Notes: generated by a model from the sequence alone, not told the origin. 64,000 nucleotides of DNA from Microtetraspora fusca (GCF_001570365.1 NZ_BBYK01000052.1:122748-186747); one strand, 5' to 3'. Shown: positions 1-10,428, counted from the stretch's first letter. A program made the numbers and translations.

Positions 1-207
1 GTGCCGGACGTGGCGCCCCCGGTCAAGGACGGCGAGGCAAGGATGGTCTACCCGCCGCAGCTGAGCGTCGCGGAGGCCAGGCCGTACCTGGACAAGGAGA
101 TCAAGGCCGCCCTGGACGACCTCGAGTGCGGCAAGGACTTCTACCCGGTGTACTCGCCGAAGGAGAAGGCCGTCGCCCAGCAGGTCAACGACGAATTCGG
201 TATGTGA
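1..207 (+). CDS. 3' end of an unrecognised protein (partial)
   Basis: The frame is open from the first base to a TGA at 205-207 and gives 68 residues ending in DEFGM. The GTG at position 1 need not be the true start, because the gene probably begins before the window. No domain is recognised; the residues are mostly charged. It lies 6 bp before the efflux adaptor gene and is probably translated from the same message, so it may be the first member of that operon, perhaps an extracytoplasmic or lipoprotein component (inference from position only). Confidence 0.6.
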   Translation: MPDVAPPVKDGEARMVYPPQLSVAEARPYLDKEIKAALDDLECGKDFYPVYSPKEKAVAQQVNDEFGM

Positions 208-213
208 CCCCCC

Positions 214-1929
214 ATGAAGTCGCCGCGAAAGCCGCTCATCGGCGCCGTCGCGGCCGTTGTGATCATCGCCGCCGTCGGCTGGGTGCTCGGCACCCGCCTG
301 CGCTCCCCGGCCGACGAGGCGGCCCGCCGGGCCGCGCCCGAAGCCTCACTGATCACGGCGGCCGTCGAGCGCCGCAAACTCGTCAGCACCGTCGTCGTCA
401 GCGGCACCCTCCAGTACGGCTCGCCGCTTCCCGTCTCCCTCGCCGGCGTCGTCGGCGGCACCTCCGACCTGCAACGCGTCACCCGCGCCCCACGCCGGGG
501 CAAGGTCGTCGAAGGCACGGTGCTGATGGAGGTCAACGGCCGCCCCGTCTTCGCGTTGCGCGGCACCGTGCCGATGCACCGCACGATCGCCCCGGGCAGC
601 CGGGGCGACGACGTCAAGCAGTTGCAGCGAGCGCTCCGCAGGCTCGGGTTCGGCGGGCCCGTCTCGGGAGCGTTCGACCAGGCGACCATCGCCGCGGTCA
701 CCCGGATGTACCGGAAACGCGGGTACGAGGCACAGCAGCCCACGCTGGCCGATCGGCAGTCGTACGACACGTTGCGCAGGGCCGTGCAGGCCGCCGAGGA
801 AACCCTGGCGACCGAGAAGCAGGCGCTCGACCAGGGACGGGACGTGCTGCCGCTGAAGGTCAGACTCGCCAACGCCAGGGCCGATCTGAAGTCGGCCGAA
901 AGCGCGCTGGAGGAGGCGAAGGCGCAGGAGACGGCCCCCGAGGACGAGACGCGGCTGGCGGCGGCGGACGCCGCGGTACGGGCGGCCGAGGAGCGGCTGC
1001 TGGCGGCCGAGCAGGAGCTGGCCGCCGCCCGGAACCAGGCGACCGCCGATCCCGGGGCCGGTCCCTCGCCGCGGCCGGCGACCGACACCCGCCTGCTGGA
1101 GATGAAGGTCGCGAACGCCAGGGCGGATCTGGAGGATGCGCGCCTGGAGCGCGGCCGGGTCCTGGAAGAGGCCGGGCGGGCCCGCGACAAGAGGCTGCAG
1201 GAGCTGCGCAGGGGCGTACGGACCGCGCGGGAGGCCGTGCTCACGGCGGAGCAGACGTTGCGCCAGGCCCGCCGGCTCTCCCCGGCCAAGCTCAAGATCG
1301 CCAATGCCGGGAAGGACCTTGCCGCGGCCAGGTCGATGCTCGCCGAGTTCGCGCGGACCTACGGCCCGTCCATCCCGCCGGGCGAGATTGTTTTCCTGCC
1401 GAAGTTGCCGGCCCGCGTGCAGAAGGTCGCGGCCAGGGCCGGGCAGACGGTCGAGAACGATGTCGCCACGGTGACCGGCTCGACGTTCATGGTCACCGGC
1501 TCGGTCGACGCCGCGGAGTCCGATCTGCTGCGCGAGGGGATGACCGCCACGATCGAGCTCGACACGGGCAAGAAGTACCCCGCGACGGTCACCGCGGTCG
1601 GCGAGAAGGCCAAGGTCCCCGGCGAGGTGGAAGGGGCGCAGGGCACGCGGCCGGTCCTGCTCACCCCGACCTCCATGAAGGGGCTCAAGGGACTGTCCGG
1701 CGCCCCGGTCACGGTCAGGGTGACGGTCGGCGCGACCGAGGAGCCGGTGCTCGTGGTGCCGGTGGCCGCGGTCGTCACCGCGGCCGACGGGAAGGTCCGC
1801 GTCCAGGTGGAGTACGCCACCGACAAGACCAGGGAGGTCGAGGTCCGTACGGGGCTGACCGCCGACGGCGCCGTGGAGGTCACCGGCGCGCTCAACGAGG
1901 GAGACCGGGTGGTGGTCGGCGGTGCCTGA
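214..1929 (+). CDS. HlyD-like efflux adaptor with peptidoglycan-binding domain
   Basis: A membrane-anchored adaptor that would link an ABC transporter of the MacB type to the cell envelope. The 571-residue product has a short basic N-terminus, one membrane segment at about residues 8-27, and a peptidoglycan-binding type 1 repeat at about 123-172 (the GDDVKQLQRALRRLGF helix). A long Ala/Glu/Arg-rich coiled coil covers about 185-375, followed by a beta-rich lipoyl/barrel C-terminus. Such fusions are common in actinomycetes, where the PG-binding domain may fix the adaptor in the wall. The stop overlaps the next start by 8 bp, so translation is coupled to the ATPase. Substrate unknown. Confidence 0.85.
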   Translation: MKSPRKPLIGAVAAVVIIAAVGWVLGTRLRSPADEAARRAAPEASLITAAVERRKLVSTVVVSGTLQYGSPLPVSLAGVVGGTSDLQRVTRAPRRGKVVEGTVLMEVNGRPVFALRGTVPMHRTIAPGSRGDDVKQLQRALRRLGFGGPVSGAFDQATIAAVTRMYRKRGYEAQQPTLADRQSYDTLRRAVQAAEETLATEKQALDQGRDVLPLKVRLANARADLKSAESALEEAKAQETAPEDETRLAAADAAVRAAEERLLAAEQELAAARNQATADPGAGPSPRPATDTRLLEMKVANARADLEDARLERGRVLEEAGRARDKRLQELRRGVRTAREAVLTAEQTLRQARRLSPAKLKIANAGKDLAAARSMLAEFARTYGPSIPPGEIVFLPKLPARVQKVAARAGQTVENDVATVTGSTFMVTGSVDAAESDLLREGMTATIELDTGKKYPATVTAVGEKAKVPGEVEGAQGTRPVLLTPTSMKGLKGLSGAPVTVRVTVGATEEPVLVVPVAAVVTAADGKVRVQVEYATDKTREVEVRTGLTADGAVEVTGALNEGDRVVVGGA

Positions 1930-2599
1930 GCCGGTCATCGAGCTGGACCGGGTCCGCAAGGACTTCCCCTCGCGACCGCCGGTCCGCGCGCTCGCCGACG
2001 TGTCGCTGCGCGTGGACCGGGGCGACTACCTGGCCGTCGTCGGGCCGTCGGGCTCCGGAAAGTCCACCCTGCTCAACGTGCTCGGCCTGCTGGACCGGCC
2101 CACCTCGGGCAGCTACCGGCTCGACGGAACCGAGACGACCGAGCTCGCGGACGGGGCCAGGACCAGGCTGCGCGGCGGCCGGATCGGCTTCGTCTTCCAG
2201 TCCTTCCACCTGCTCGCCCACCGCAGCGTGGTGGAGAACGTCATGCTCGCCGAGATCTATGGCGAGCAGGCGCGCAAGGGCAGGCGGGAGCGGGCCCTGG
2301 CGGCGCTGGAGAGAGTCGGCCTCGGCCACCGGGTGGGCTTCCTGCCCGACCGGCTGTCCGGGGGAGAACGCCAGCGCGCGGCCATCGCCAGGGCCCTCAT
2401 GGGGGAGCCGTCGCTGCTGCTGTGCGACGAGCCGACCGGCAACCTCGACAGCCGCAACACCGAGGCGGTGCTCGACCTGTTCGACGAGCTACGCGGGCAC
2501 GGCCTCACGATCCTGGTCATCACACACGAGCAGGAGGTCAGCGAGCGGGCCGCGCGCCGGGTGCGGATCACCGACGGCGTGCTGGTGGAGGAGGCGTAG
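1922..2599 (+). CDS. ABC transporter ATP-binding protein (MacB/LolD type)
   Basis: The cytoplasmic ATPase of the efflux set, 225 residues. Walker A is GPSGSGKST at 41-49, the Q-loop glutamine is at 93, the signature LSGGERQ is at 145-151, and Walker B is LLLCDEP at about 165-171, with the H-loop in VITHEQ. Length and motifs fit the MacB/LolD/FtsE subgroup, which drives mechanotransmission rather than classic import. The GTG start lies inside the adaptor gene, and the stop directly abuts the permease ATG at 2600. The three genes form one operon. Confidence 0.93.
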   Translation: MPEPVIELDRVRKDFPSRPPVRALADVSLRVDRGDYLAVVGPSGSGKSTLLNVLGLLDRPTSGSYRLDGTETTELADGARTRLRGGRIGFVFQSFHLLAHRSVVENVMLAEIYGEQARKGRRERALAALERVGLGHRVGFLPDRLSGGERQRAAIARALMGEPSLLLCDEPTGNLDSRNTEAVLDLFDELRGHGLTILVITHEQEVSERAARRVRITDGVLVEEA

Positions 2600-3778
2600 A
2601 TGGACGTACGCGACCTGGTCGGCGAGGCGTTCGCCGGGATGCTCGCCAGGCCGGTCCGCTCCGCGCTCACCACGCTCGGCACCGTGCTGGGCATCACCAC
2701 GCTGGTGATCACGCTGGGCGTGGCCGCCACTGCCGGCAACCAGATCGTCGGCCGGTTCGACGAGCTGGTGGCCACGGCCATCACCGTGGAGGTGCCGGAG
2801 TCCGAGAACACGCCGCTGGTGGCGTGGGACGCGATCGACCGGCTGACCCGGCTGCGCGGCGTGGTCTCCGCCGCCGCCGTGGCCGAGAGCAAGGACAGCG
2901 TGAACCTGTCCGTACGCTCCAACGACCTCGTGGACCCCACCAGGGTCACCGCGCAGACGCTGACCGTGCTGGCCGCCACGCCCGGCCTGCCCGAGGCGGC
3001 CCGCGGCCGGATCACGCGGGGCAGGTTCTTCGACGTGGGCCACATCGAGCGCGCGGACCGGGTGGCGGTGCTCGGGGACCAGGCGGCCAAGATGCTCGGC
3101 GTCACCCGGTTGGACCGGGCACCCGCGATCTTCATCGGGAGGCACGCGTACACGGTGATCGGCATACTGGGCGACCTGCGCCGCGAACGCGACCTGAGCA
3201 GCGCGGTGATCGTGCCGCCCAGCGTGGGCAGGCGGTTCGGGCTGCGCGACGTGACCAGGGTCCTCGTCAACACCAGCCTGGGCGCGGCCGACCTCGTCGC
3301 CGGGCAGGCGCCCACCGCGCTCAGCCCCGGCAACGGCGACGCGCTGCAGGTGATCGCCCCGCCCAGCCCGACCAGAGCCCGCGACCAGGCGCAGGACGAC
3401 GTCGACGCGCTCTTCCTGATCCTCGGCCTGGTCTCGCTCGTGGTCGGCGCGGTCGGCATCGCGAACGTCACACTGGTCACCGTGATGGAGCGGGTGGCCG
3501 AGATCGGCCTGCGCCGCTCGCTCGGCGCGGCACGCCGGCACATCGCCGCCCAGTTCCTGCTGGAGTCCACGCTGACCGGGCTGGCCGGCGGCGTGATCGG
3601 CGCCAGCGTGGGGGTGGTCGGCATCGTGGCCATCTCGGCCGCGAAGCAGTGGACCCCGCTCCTCGACGTGCGGCTGGCCGTCGCGGCGCCGGTGGCCGGA
3701 GCCGTGGTGGGCCTGCTCGCGGGCCTCTACCCGGCGCTGCGCGCGGCCAGGATGGAACCGGTCGACGCCCTGCGATAG
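2600..3778 (+). CDS. ABC transporter permease, MacB/FtsX family
   Basis: The membrane subunit partnering the preceding ATPase. The 392-residue product has one N-terminal membrane segment (about 24-47), a large extracytoplasmic MacB-type core domain, and three C-terminal membrane segments beginning near residues 272, 320 and 355. This is the FtsX topology. The conserved stretch LRRSLGAARRHI after the second segment is the cytoplasmic coupling helix region seen in the family. It starts on the base after the ATPase stop. Likely exports an antibiotic, peptide or lipid, or acts in envelope stress; the sequence does not say which. Confidence 0.9.
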   Translation: MDVRDLVGEAFAGMLARPVRSALTTLGTVLGITTLVITLGVAATAGNQIVGRFDELVATAITVEVPESENTPLVAWDAIDRLTRLRGVVSAAAVAESKDSVNLSVRSNDLVDPTRVTAQTLTVLAATPGLPEAARGRITRGRFFDVGHIERADRVAVLGDQAAKMLGVTRLDRAPAIFIGRHAYTVIGILGDLRRERDLSSAVIVPPSVGRRFGLRDVTRVLVNTSLGAADLVAGQAPTALSPGNGDALQVIAPPSPTRARDQAQDDVDALFLILGLVSLVVGAVGIANVTLVTVMERVAEIGLRRSLGAARRHIAAQFLLESTLTGLAGGVIGASVGVVGIVAISAAKQWTPLLDVRLAVAAPVAGAVVGLLAGLYPALRAARMEPVDALR

Positions 3779-3828
3779 AGCACGTTCGGACTCTCCTCGG
3801 ACGGCGCCGCCCGACCGCGCGTCGCGGG

Positions 3829-4155
3829 CTACTTCGACTCGAGTTCGAGTGTGGCGATCCGGGAGCGCGCCTCCTGCATGGCCTCCCGGTAGCGCTCGTC
3901 CCAGTGCGGGTCGTCGTCGGGGATGGCCCGCACGGTCTGCCTGGCCAGCTCCACCGGCCCGTCCCGGCCCTGGGTCACCTTCCTGATGGCCACGAGGGTC
4001 CAGCCGTTCTCCATCTCCGTGTGGGGCTCCCAGCGCGACTCCTGGGCCGCCGCGCCGCCGGGCCGGGCCCGTACGGCGCCGCGGATCAGGATGACGAGCA
4101 GGAAGACCAGAGCGGCGATGACGATCAGGACCGCCGGCAACGCCAGGACCCGCAT
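3829..4155 (-). CDS. Small single-pass membrane protein
   Basis: A 108-residue protein with a hydrophobic segment at about residues 3-25, then a basic stretch and a soluble acidic/basic tail with ERYREAMQEARSR near the C-terminus. No family is recognised. It lies 57 bp downstream of the SPFH-like gene on the same strand and is probably co-transcribed with it. Its topology (short N-anchor, cytoplasmic helix) would suit an accessory protein of a membrane complex. Confidence 0.65.
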   Translation of the reverse strand: MRVLALPAVLIVIAALVFLLVILIRGAVRARPGGAAAQESRWEPHTEMENGWTLVAIRKVTQGRDGPVELARQTVRAIPDDDPHWDERYREAMQEARSRIATLELESK

Positions 4156-4212
4156 CGGGATGTGCCTCCCCTCCGCCCGCTCATCGTCGGCGAGCGCTCG
4201 GCATGGAGATGA

Positions 4213-5172
4213 TCAGCGGGTGGGCAGGGCCACCCCTCCGGAGTTTCCGGGGGCGTACACCGTGATGCCCTGCGGCAGGGCCTTCAGCTTCTCGATATCG
4301 GCGCAGGTCGGGCACTTGTTGTAGCCGTCCTGCCGCGCCTTGTTGGCGTCGGCCTCGGCCCGGGCCTGGGCGACCTTGGCCTGCGCCTCGGTGACCTTGG
4401 CGAAGGCGGCCTGCGCCTGGTCGACCGCGTCCTGGACCTGCTTCGGGAGCGTGACCCGCGAGAGGTTGAAGTGGATGTTGGTGAGGTACTCGGCTCCCAG
4501 GGTGCTCTTGAGGTCCTCGGAGAGGCTGGTGTTCACCGCGTTCTGGATCTTGGCGATGTTGGCGTTGTTGCCGAGCTGCTGCAGGCCGGTCTGCTGGCCG
4601 CTCGTGTTCTGCACGAGCGAGCACGACGAGACCAGCTCCGCGCAGCGGAAGCTGTTGACCTGGGAGCGCAGGTCGTTGTCGATCACGGGACGGATGATCT
4701 GGTCGAGGAAGGCGGACCAGCCCTCGTCGCTCTCCCAGGGGTAGTACATCCCGCCGCCCGCGCTGCGGAACTTGCGGGTGCCGAACTTGTCGTCGAACGA
4801 CTTGAGCGTCTCGTGGTCGAGGTTCAGGTTGAAGTAGAGCGTGCCCTCGATGCCCATGTTGACGCCGTCGCTACTGGGCACGGTCACGACGTCGACGCCG
4901 GACCGCTCGCCGCCGCCGCTGGAGGTGATCGTGTAGTAGCGCTGCTGGGCGGGATAGCGGTGGATCTGGGACCACCATCCGATCCAGGTCACGCTCGAGC
5001 CCGGCTCGATGATCTGGCGTACCCGGTTGTCGTCGAGCAGGCCGCCGTTGCGGACGACCGCCACCTCGCCGCCTCCGGTGCGCTCGAAGCCGCCGAACGC
5101 GCCGATCACTGTTGGTACAGCGGCGATGATGGCCACGATGACCGCCAGGATCGCCCACTTACGGAAGCGCAT
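4213..5172 (-). CDS. SPFH/band-7-like membrane protein
   Basis: A 319-residue protein with one N-terminal membrane segment (about residues 5-25, after MRFRKW) and a long beta-then-helical SPFH-like region. The C-terminal helix is Ala/Gln/Glu-rich (KVTEAQAKVAQARAEADANK), as in prohibitin/stomatin-like proteins, followed by a CPTC motif. I chose the ATG at 5172 because a GAGGAG element precedes it and the membrane segment follows directly; the longer frame to 5274 adds a non-conserved leader. Band-7 proteins assemble into rings on membranes. Function here unknown. Confidence 0.75.
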   Translation of the reverse strand: MRFRKWAILAVIVAIIAAVPTVIGAFGGFERTGGGEVAVVRNGGLLDDNRVRQIIEPGSSVTWIGWWSQIHRYPAQQRYYTITSSGGGERSGVDVVTVPSSDGVNMGIEGTLYFNLNLDHETLKSFDDKFGTRKFRSAGGGMYYPWESDEGWSAFLDQIIRPVIDNDLRSQVNSFRCAELVSSCSLVQNTSGQQTGLQQLGNNANIAKIQNAVNTSLSEDLKSTLGAEYLTNIHFNLSRVTLPKQVQDAVDQAQAAFAKVTEAQAKVAQARAEADANKARQDGYNKCPTCADIEKLKALPQGITVYAPGNSGGVALPTR

Positions 5173-5326
5173 GGGGGGACTCCTCACGAAACGACTGATC
5201 GCTCCGCGATGAACGTAGCAGAGCGATGACAGTTCCGGCCCCTCACGTACACACATGGACCGATCGCCGCGCATCCGGACGGGACGGTTGGGGCCCCGCG
5301 ACGGGCGGCGGCGTCGCGGGGGCGGC

Positions 5327-7195
5327 TCAGGCCGGCAGGGGGATGTGCAGCGGCGGGAGATCGGGAGCGACCGGGTCGGCGAAGGCGTCGGTCAGCATCA
5401 CCGAGACCGTGTACACGTGCCAGAAGGCGTCCATCCGCGACTCCGGCAGCCGGGCCACGCCGGCCTCGTCGACGACGCGCGCGAGCCCGTCGGCCGCCAA
5501 CGCGCCACGCGGGCCCACGATGCCCCCGGACATCCGGTCGGTCAGTTCCGGTGAGGGCGTCGTCCGCCAGTTCCAGGGCTTGCTCGCCGGGTCGAACGCC
5601 CTCGGCGCGGCGGCTTTCGGCGCGCCGGTCTCGGATGGGCGGGCGCGCCTCGGCCACCGGAGCCGGAGCCGGTCCACCAGCGTGCGGTCGGAGGACTCGG
5701 CGGTGAACCGCCACGGGGTGCCCTCCACCGGGATGTCACGCAGCCGAGGCGCGAAAGCGCAGATCACGTCGTGGATGACCGCCTCGGAACGCCGCCACAG
5801 CGGATCGATGCTCAGGGCGGTCCGGACGACCAGGTTGTCGAGGAACGGCGGGATGGGGTTCTGGGCGCGCAGCAACGACGCGCGGGACGCCGCGTGCCAG
5901 CGGCCCACGCGATACGTCAGGTACAGATGGTCGAGCACACTCGCCCCGTCATCGCGGCAGCGCTCCTGCCACGGGGACGCCAGGGCGCGGGCGTGTTCCC
6001 TGGCCTCCTCGGTCAGCAGGTCGGCGTTCTTGCCGAACAGGCCGTTCACCCGGCGCCTGATCGCCTTCGGGTCCGGGTCGGCCTGGTTCTGCAGGAAGCC
6101 TCCCCGCAGGATCTCCCCGCCGTGGCCCGACATCCGGGGCGTGGGGTCGTACGACCCGCCGCCGGGGATGTTCTCGTACGCCGAGAGCATGCCCTCGCAG
6201 GCGAACAGCACGTTGTGGCCGCGGACGCGAGGATGCGGGACGACCAGCTCCGTCCCGCTCTCGGACCGTTTCGGCCGGGCGACGCGGTGCTCGACGCCGA
6301 GCGCCTCGGCGACGCGCGCGGCGAGTACCACGTCGGGGCTGTCGTCGTGTCCCGAGGTCGCCGTCACGAACGGGATTCCGGCCTTGTGCAGCAGCGCGGC
6401 GAGGAGGCGGCTGTCGCGGCCCCCGGTCAGCGACAGCCGTACCGGCTCAGGGGTGTTCCGCAGGGGGCGTACGGCGGCGAGCAGCGCGTCGGCGAGCTCG
6501 TCGATCTGGGCGCGCATCCCGCGCCTGGACGTCGGCGTCTCGCGTGGGTCGGGAAGCGGGGTCACGGTGATGGCGCGGCGGCCGCCGGTGACGCTGATCT
6601 CGGCGGCGGGCGGCAACGCGGTGACCCCGAGAAACGGCGTTTCGTCGGAGAGGAAGTACCCGGCCCGCACCATGGACTCCATCGCGGGCAGATCCCAGAC
6701 GATCTCGGGTCGGCGCGATCCCGTCTCGGCCGCCCTGGCGGCGAGGTGGACGAGCAGCGCGCGGCTGCCGGCGACGTGGACGTCCGGGGTCTCGGCGTAG
6801 AAGACGGGGCAGGCCCGGGTGAGCCCGGTGGCCGCGCCCATCTCCCCTTCGCCGGCCCGGAAGACCGAGAACACGCCGCCGGTGCGGGTGGCGGCCTCCG
6901 CCAGCCGCGGAGCGGCCAGCAGCCGGTCCACCTCGCCCGGATCCGCCAGTTGCCCGGTGAGGCCCGCCACCCGGCCACCGGTGGAGCGCACGATCGGCAG
7001 CCCGTGCCCCTCCGGCTCGTTCGACCAGGACAGCAGCGCGGTGTCACCGGCGGCCGACCGCCATTCGTGTGCGGTCACGGCCTCGGCCGGGACCGGGAAG
7101 GCGCGGATGATCGCCTCGCGCGCCGCGTCGAGCACCACGGGAGGCAGCGGGGCACCCGCGCGCTTGGCCGTGACCACTAGATGAACGCGCAACAC
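5327..7195 (-). CDS. Asparagine-synthetase-like amidotransferase (stand-alone)
   Basis: About 622 residues. The central SLTGGRDSR loop matches the ATP-pyrophosphatase P-loop of asparagine synthetases and of lasso-peptide and beta-lactam synthetases; these adenylate a carboxylate and form an amide. The N-terminal region resembles the glutaminase-like Ntn fold, but no cysteine follows the start, so glutamine hydrolysis is not expected. Start uncertain: GTG at 7195 or TTG at 7192, behind GGGGAGG. No precursor peptide, RRE or leader-peptidase gene adjoins it, so a lasso cyclase role is not supported. It stands alone, facing away from parC. Confidence 0.75.
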   Translation of the reverse strand: MLRVHLVVTAKRAGAPLPPVVLDAAREAIIRAFPVPAEAVTAHEWRSAAGDTALLSWSNEPEGHGLPIVRSTGGRVAGLTGQLADPGEVDRLLAAPRLAEAATRTGGVFSVFRAGEGEMGAATGLTRACPVFYAETPDVHVAGSRALLVHLAARAAETGSRRPEIVWDLPAMESMVRAGYFLSDETPFLGVTALPPAAEISVTGGRRAITVTPLPDPRETPTSRRGMRAQIDELADALLAAVRPLRNTPEPVRLSLTGGRDSRLLAALLHKAGIPFVTATSGHDDSPDVVLAARVAEALGVEHRVARPKRSESGTELVVPHPRVRGHNVLFACEGMLSAYENIPGGGSYDPTPRMSGHGGEILRGGFLQNQADPDPKAIRRRVNGLFGKNADLLTEEAREHARALASPWQERCRDDGASVLDHLYLTYRVGRWHAASRASLLRAQNPIPPFLDNLVVRTALSIDPLWRRSEAVIHDVICAFAPRLRDIPVEGTPWRFTAESSDRTLVDRLRLRWPRRARPSETGAPKAAAPRAFDPASKPWNWRTTPSPELTDRMSGGIVGPRGALAADGLARVVDEAGVARLPESRMDAFWHVYTVSVMLTDAFADPVAPDLPPLHIPLPA

Positions 7196-7611
7196 GACCT
7201 CCCCGTCAGGTCGATCCGCCCCGTGACCCGCCTGTCGCGGCCGAGGGCTGTCGCTCCGCGTGTCGTTCCGGCGGGAGGGTGGGCAGCGTTCGGTGGCACA
7301 GTCATGCGGTGGGTGTCCCTTCGATGGCTTACCCACTACTTCGCCGATGCCCCGATTCGTATTCACAGGCGTGACGCGGGACGGCGTGAAGAGCGATCGG
7401 CTCTACGCCGAAGTACAGGGTGTGATCGCACCGAAGGGACTCGACCGACGGCAGTTGGGGCCGTCGGCTACGGGATGTCCGCCTCGTTGTACGGGGTGAC
7501 GACGACGCGCCATGGCGCTCCCGGAGGAAGAGGGCCGTGGCGCGTCGGATCCCGCTCAGAACGCGGGCGCGGCTGGAGAGCCTGTCGAGGACGGGGGTGT
7601 GGCGGGCCTGG
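7196..7611. other. Intergenic region, no gene seen
   Basis: About 415 bases between the 5' end of the asparagine-synthetase-like gene and the 3' end of parC. Reading frames here are short, change composition and match nothing recognised. The part near 7330-7380 is less GC-rich and probably carries the promoter of the minus-strand gene. Confidence 0.5.
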
Positions 7612-10140
7612 TCAGGAGGCGGGCGCCTGGCCGTCCTCCCCGTCCTGATCGGCGGGGGCCGAGCCGTCGCCCGGGGTCGGCGTCAGGTCCGTGCTGCCCA
7701 GCGCGCCGCCGATCGCGGCGACCGTGTGCGTGAGCCGGACGCCGGATCCGTCGCGGCGGCCCAGTTCCTCGGGCAGCGGGACCGGCTTGCCCACCGAGGA
7801 CACCGCCTTCACCGGAGCCGGACCGGCCCAGGCGAGCAGGAGCACGTCCTCGCCCTTGAGGAAGCGCTGCGCCCGTACGCCGCCGGTGGCCCGGCCCTTG
7901 GGCGGGAACTCGGCGTAGTCGGAGACCTTGCCGCCTCCAATCTGGGTGCCGGGCAGGGCGGTCGAGGAGCCCGCGATCGTGACGACGCGGGCCTCCTGGG
8001 TGGGATCGACCACGCCGAACCAGATCACGCGCGCGCCCTCGTCCAGGCGGATGCCCGCCATGCCGCCCGCCGGACGGCCCTGCGGGCGCACGGAGGAGGC
8101 GGGGTAGCGCAGCATCTGCGCGTCGGAGGTGATGAAGACCAGATCGTGCTCGGGGGAGGTCAGCTCGACCGCGCCGACGACCATGTCGCCGTCGCGGAGG
8201 CCGATGACCTCGAACTCGTCCCGGTTGGCGGGGTATTCGGGGACGACCCGCTTGACCACGCCCTGGGCGGTGCCGAGCGCGAGACCGGGGCCGTCGGGGT
8301 CGAGCGAGCCCAGCCCGACGACGGTTTCGCCCGGGTTCAGCGTCACGAAGTCGGAGACCGGATGCCCACCCGCCAGCGTCGGCGGGTTGGCCGAGGGCGG
8401 CAGCGTCGGCAGGTCCACCACGGGGACCCGGATCAGCCGTCCCAGCGAGGTGACCAGGCCCACCTCGGTCCTGACCGTGCTGCGGACCACGGAGACCAGC
8501 ACATCGTGCGCGGCGCGCTCGCCCTCCGCGGCGAGCGGCGTGGCGTCGGACGTGCGGGCCAGGAGCCCGGTCGAGGACATCAGGATCAGGCACGGGTCGT
8601 CGGCCACCTCCAACGGCACCGCCGCGGTGAGCGCCGCTCCCGACGACTCCAGCAGCACGGTGCGGCGCGGTGTGCCGTACGTCTTGGCGACCTCGGCGAG
8701 CTCCTTGGAGACGACCTGGCGGAGCCGGTCCTCCGAGGAGAGGATCTCGGTGAGCGAGGCGATCTCCGCGGACAGCGTCTCCTTCTCGCGGTCGAGCTCC
8801 AGCTTGTCGTACCGGGTGAGGCGGCGCAGCGGGGTGTCCAGGATGTAGTTCGCCTGGATCTCGCTCAGCTCGAAGGTCTCCATCAGCCCGGCGCGCGCCT
8901 GGGCGGTGTCGTCCGAGGAACGGACGATGCGGATGACCTCGTCGATGTTGAGCAGCGCGACGAGGAGGCCGTCCACCAGGTGGAGCCGCTCCTCGCGCTT
9001 GCGGCGGCGGTGGGCCGAGCGGCGGCGCACCACGTCGAGGCGGTGGTCGACGTACACCTGCAGCAGCTCGCGCAGGCCGAGGGTGCGAGGCTGACCGTCC
9101 ACCAGCGCCACGTTGTTGATGCCGAAGGTCTCCTCCATCGGCGTCAGCCGGTAGAGCTCCTCCAGCACGGCCTCGGGGTGGAAGCCGTTCTTGACCTCGA
9201 TGACCAGCCGCAGGCCCTTGTGGCGGTCGGTGAGGTCCTTCAGGTCGGCGATGCCGTTGAGCTTCTTGGCGGTCACCAGCTCCTTGACCTTGGTGACCAC
9301 GCGCTCGGGGCCGACGTTGAACGGCAGCTCGGTGATCACGATGCCCTTGCGGCGCGGTGTGACCTGCTCGATCGTCGCCTTGGCCCGCATCTTGAAGGTG
9401 CCGCGGCCCTTCTCGTACGCGTCCCTGACGCCGGAGAGGCCGATGATGGTGCCGCCGGTCGGCAGGTCGGGCCCGGGGACGAAGCGCATCAGCTCTTCGA
9501 GCGTGGCGTTCGGCCGCTTGATCAGGTGCCGGGCCGCCGCGATGACCTCGCTGAGGTTGTGCGGCGCCATGTTGGTCGCCATGCCGACCGCGATGCCGGA
9601 GGCGCCGTTGACCAGCAGGTTGGGGAACGCCGCGGGCAGGACGGTCGGCTCGGTCTCCTGGCCGTCGTAGTTGGGCTTGAAGTCGACGGTGTCCTCGTCG
9701 ATCGACTGCACCATGAGCAGTGCCGAGGCGGCGAGCCGGGCCTCGGTGTACCGCATGGCGGCGGGCATGTCGTCGGGGGAGCCGAAGTTGCCGTGCCCGT
9801 CCACCAGGGGCAGCCGCATCGAGAACGGCTGCGCCAGGCGCACCAGCGCGTCGTAGATGGCGGTGTCGCCGTGCGGGTGGAGCTTGCCCATCACGTCACC
9901 GACGACGCGCGAGGACTTGACGTGGCCGCGATCGGGACGCAGTCCCATCTCGCTCATCGAGTAGAGGATGCGGCGCTGCACCGGCTTCAACCCGTCACGG
10001 GCGTCCGGGAGCGCGCGCTGGTAGATCACCGAGTACGCGTACTCCAGGTAGCTGGCGCGCATCTCCTCGGACACGTCGATATCGACGATCCGCTCTTCGA
10101 AGTCCTCGTCCGGCGGGGGTGTGGTCGTGCGTCGGGCCAT
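7612..10140 (-). CDS. parC: DNA topoisomerase IV subunit A (ParC; GyrA family)
   Basis: The breakage-reunion subunit of a type IIA topoisomerase, 842 residues. The N-terminus has the [17 protein letters not shown] motif, the winged-helix HPHGD stretch and the active-site tyrosine in [10 protein letters not shown]. The C-terminus is the six-bladed beta-propeller. A clear GyrA box (QRRGGKG) is missing; only a degenerate [11 protein letters not shown] is present, which favours ParC over GyrA. The ATG at 10140 (MARRTT) is preferred; an in-frame ATG lies at 10149 and neither has a strong ribosome site. The partner parE is not in the window. Confidence 0.92.
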   Translation of the reverse strand: MARRTTTPPPDEDFEERIVDIDVSEEMRASYLEYAYSVIYQRALPDARDGLKPVQRRILYSMSEMGLRPDRGHVKSSRVVGDVMGKLHPHGDTAIYDALVRLAQPFSMRLPLVDGHGNFGSPDDMPAAMRYTEARLAASALLMVQSIDEDTVDFKPNYDGQETEPTVLPAAFPNLLVNGASGIAVGMATNMAPHNLSEVIAAARHLIKRPNATLEELMRFVPGPDLPTGGTIIGLSGVRDAYEKGRGTFKMRAKATIEQVTPRRKGIVITELPFNVGPERVVTKVKELVTAKKLNGIADLKDLTDRHKGLRLVIEVKNGFHPEAVLEELYRLTPMEETFGINNVALVDGQPRTLGLRELLQVYVDHRLDVVRRRSAHRRRKREERLHLVDGLLVALLNIDEVIRIVRSSDDTAQARAGLMETFELSEIQANYILDTPLRRLTRYDKLELDREKETLSAEIASLTEILSSEDRLRQVVSKELAEVAKTYGTPRRTVLLESSGAALTAAVPLEVADDPCLILMSSTGLLARTSDATPLAAEGERAAHDVLVSVVRSTVRTEVGLVTSLGRLIRVPVVDLPTLPPSANPPTLAGGHPVSDFVTLNPGETVVGLGSLDPDGPGLALGTAQGVVKRVVPEYPANRDEFEVIGLRDGDMVVGAVELTSPEHDLVFITSDAQMLRYPASSVRPQGRPAGGMAGIRLDEGARVIWFGVVDPTQEARVVTIAGSSTALPGTQIGGGKVSDYAEFPPKGRATGGVRAQRFLKGEDVLLLAWAGPAPVKAVSSVGKPVPLPEELGRRDGSGVRLTHTVAAIGGALGSTDLTPTPGDGSAPADQDGEDGQAPAS

Positions 10141-10428
10141 ATCGAACATTGTGCCGATGACAGGGAGTGGTCGCGACTCAGCGGTGATTCCCGCCCCGTC
10201 TGGTCCGACTTTAGTGACTTTCGACGCATTTGCCAGATATGTCTGGTGTTCCTGCTGGTACGACGCGGCAGGGTGCGATGCCCGGTGCACCGCCCCTCTG
10301 CCGCGATGGGGCCGGTCGGGCATCCCTGTCACCGTCAGTGGTCACCGCCGCGGCGGCGGACCGTTTCAGTGTGGCCGGGCCGCCACCGCGAGGGACGCCA
10401 CGTCGTTTTCCGGCGGGTGCGAGCCGTC

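Noticed and set aside
126..2708. 860-residue plus-strand frame
   Set aside because: Arg/Gly-rich shadow of the efflux genes in another frame; the true genes have clear domains.
5327..7195. Lasso-peptide cyclase
   Set aside because: No precursor, RRE or leader peptidase gene in the neighbourhood.
7260..7499. 79-residue plus frame between the asparagine-synthetase-like gene and parC
   Set aside because: No recognisable family, start or composition; likely noncoding.
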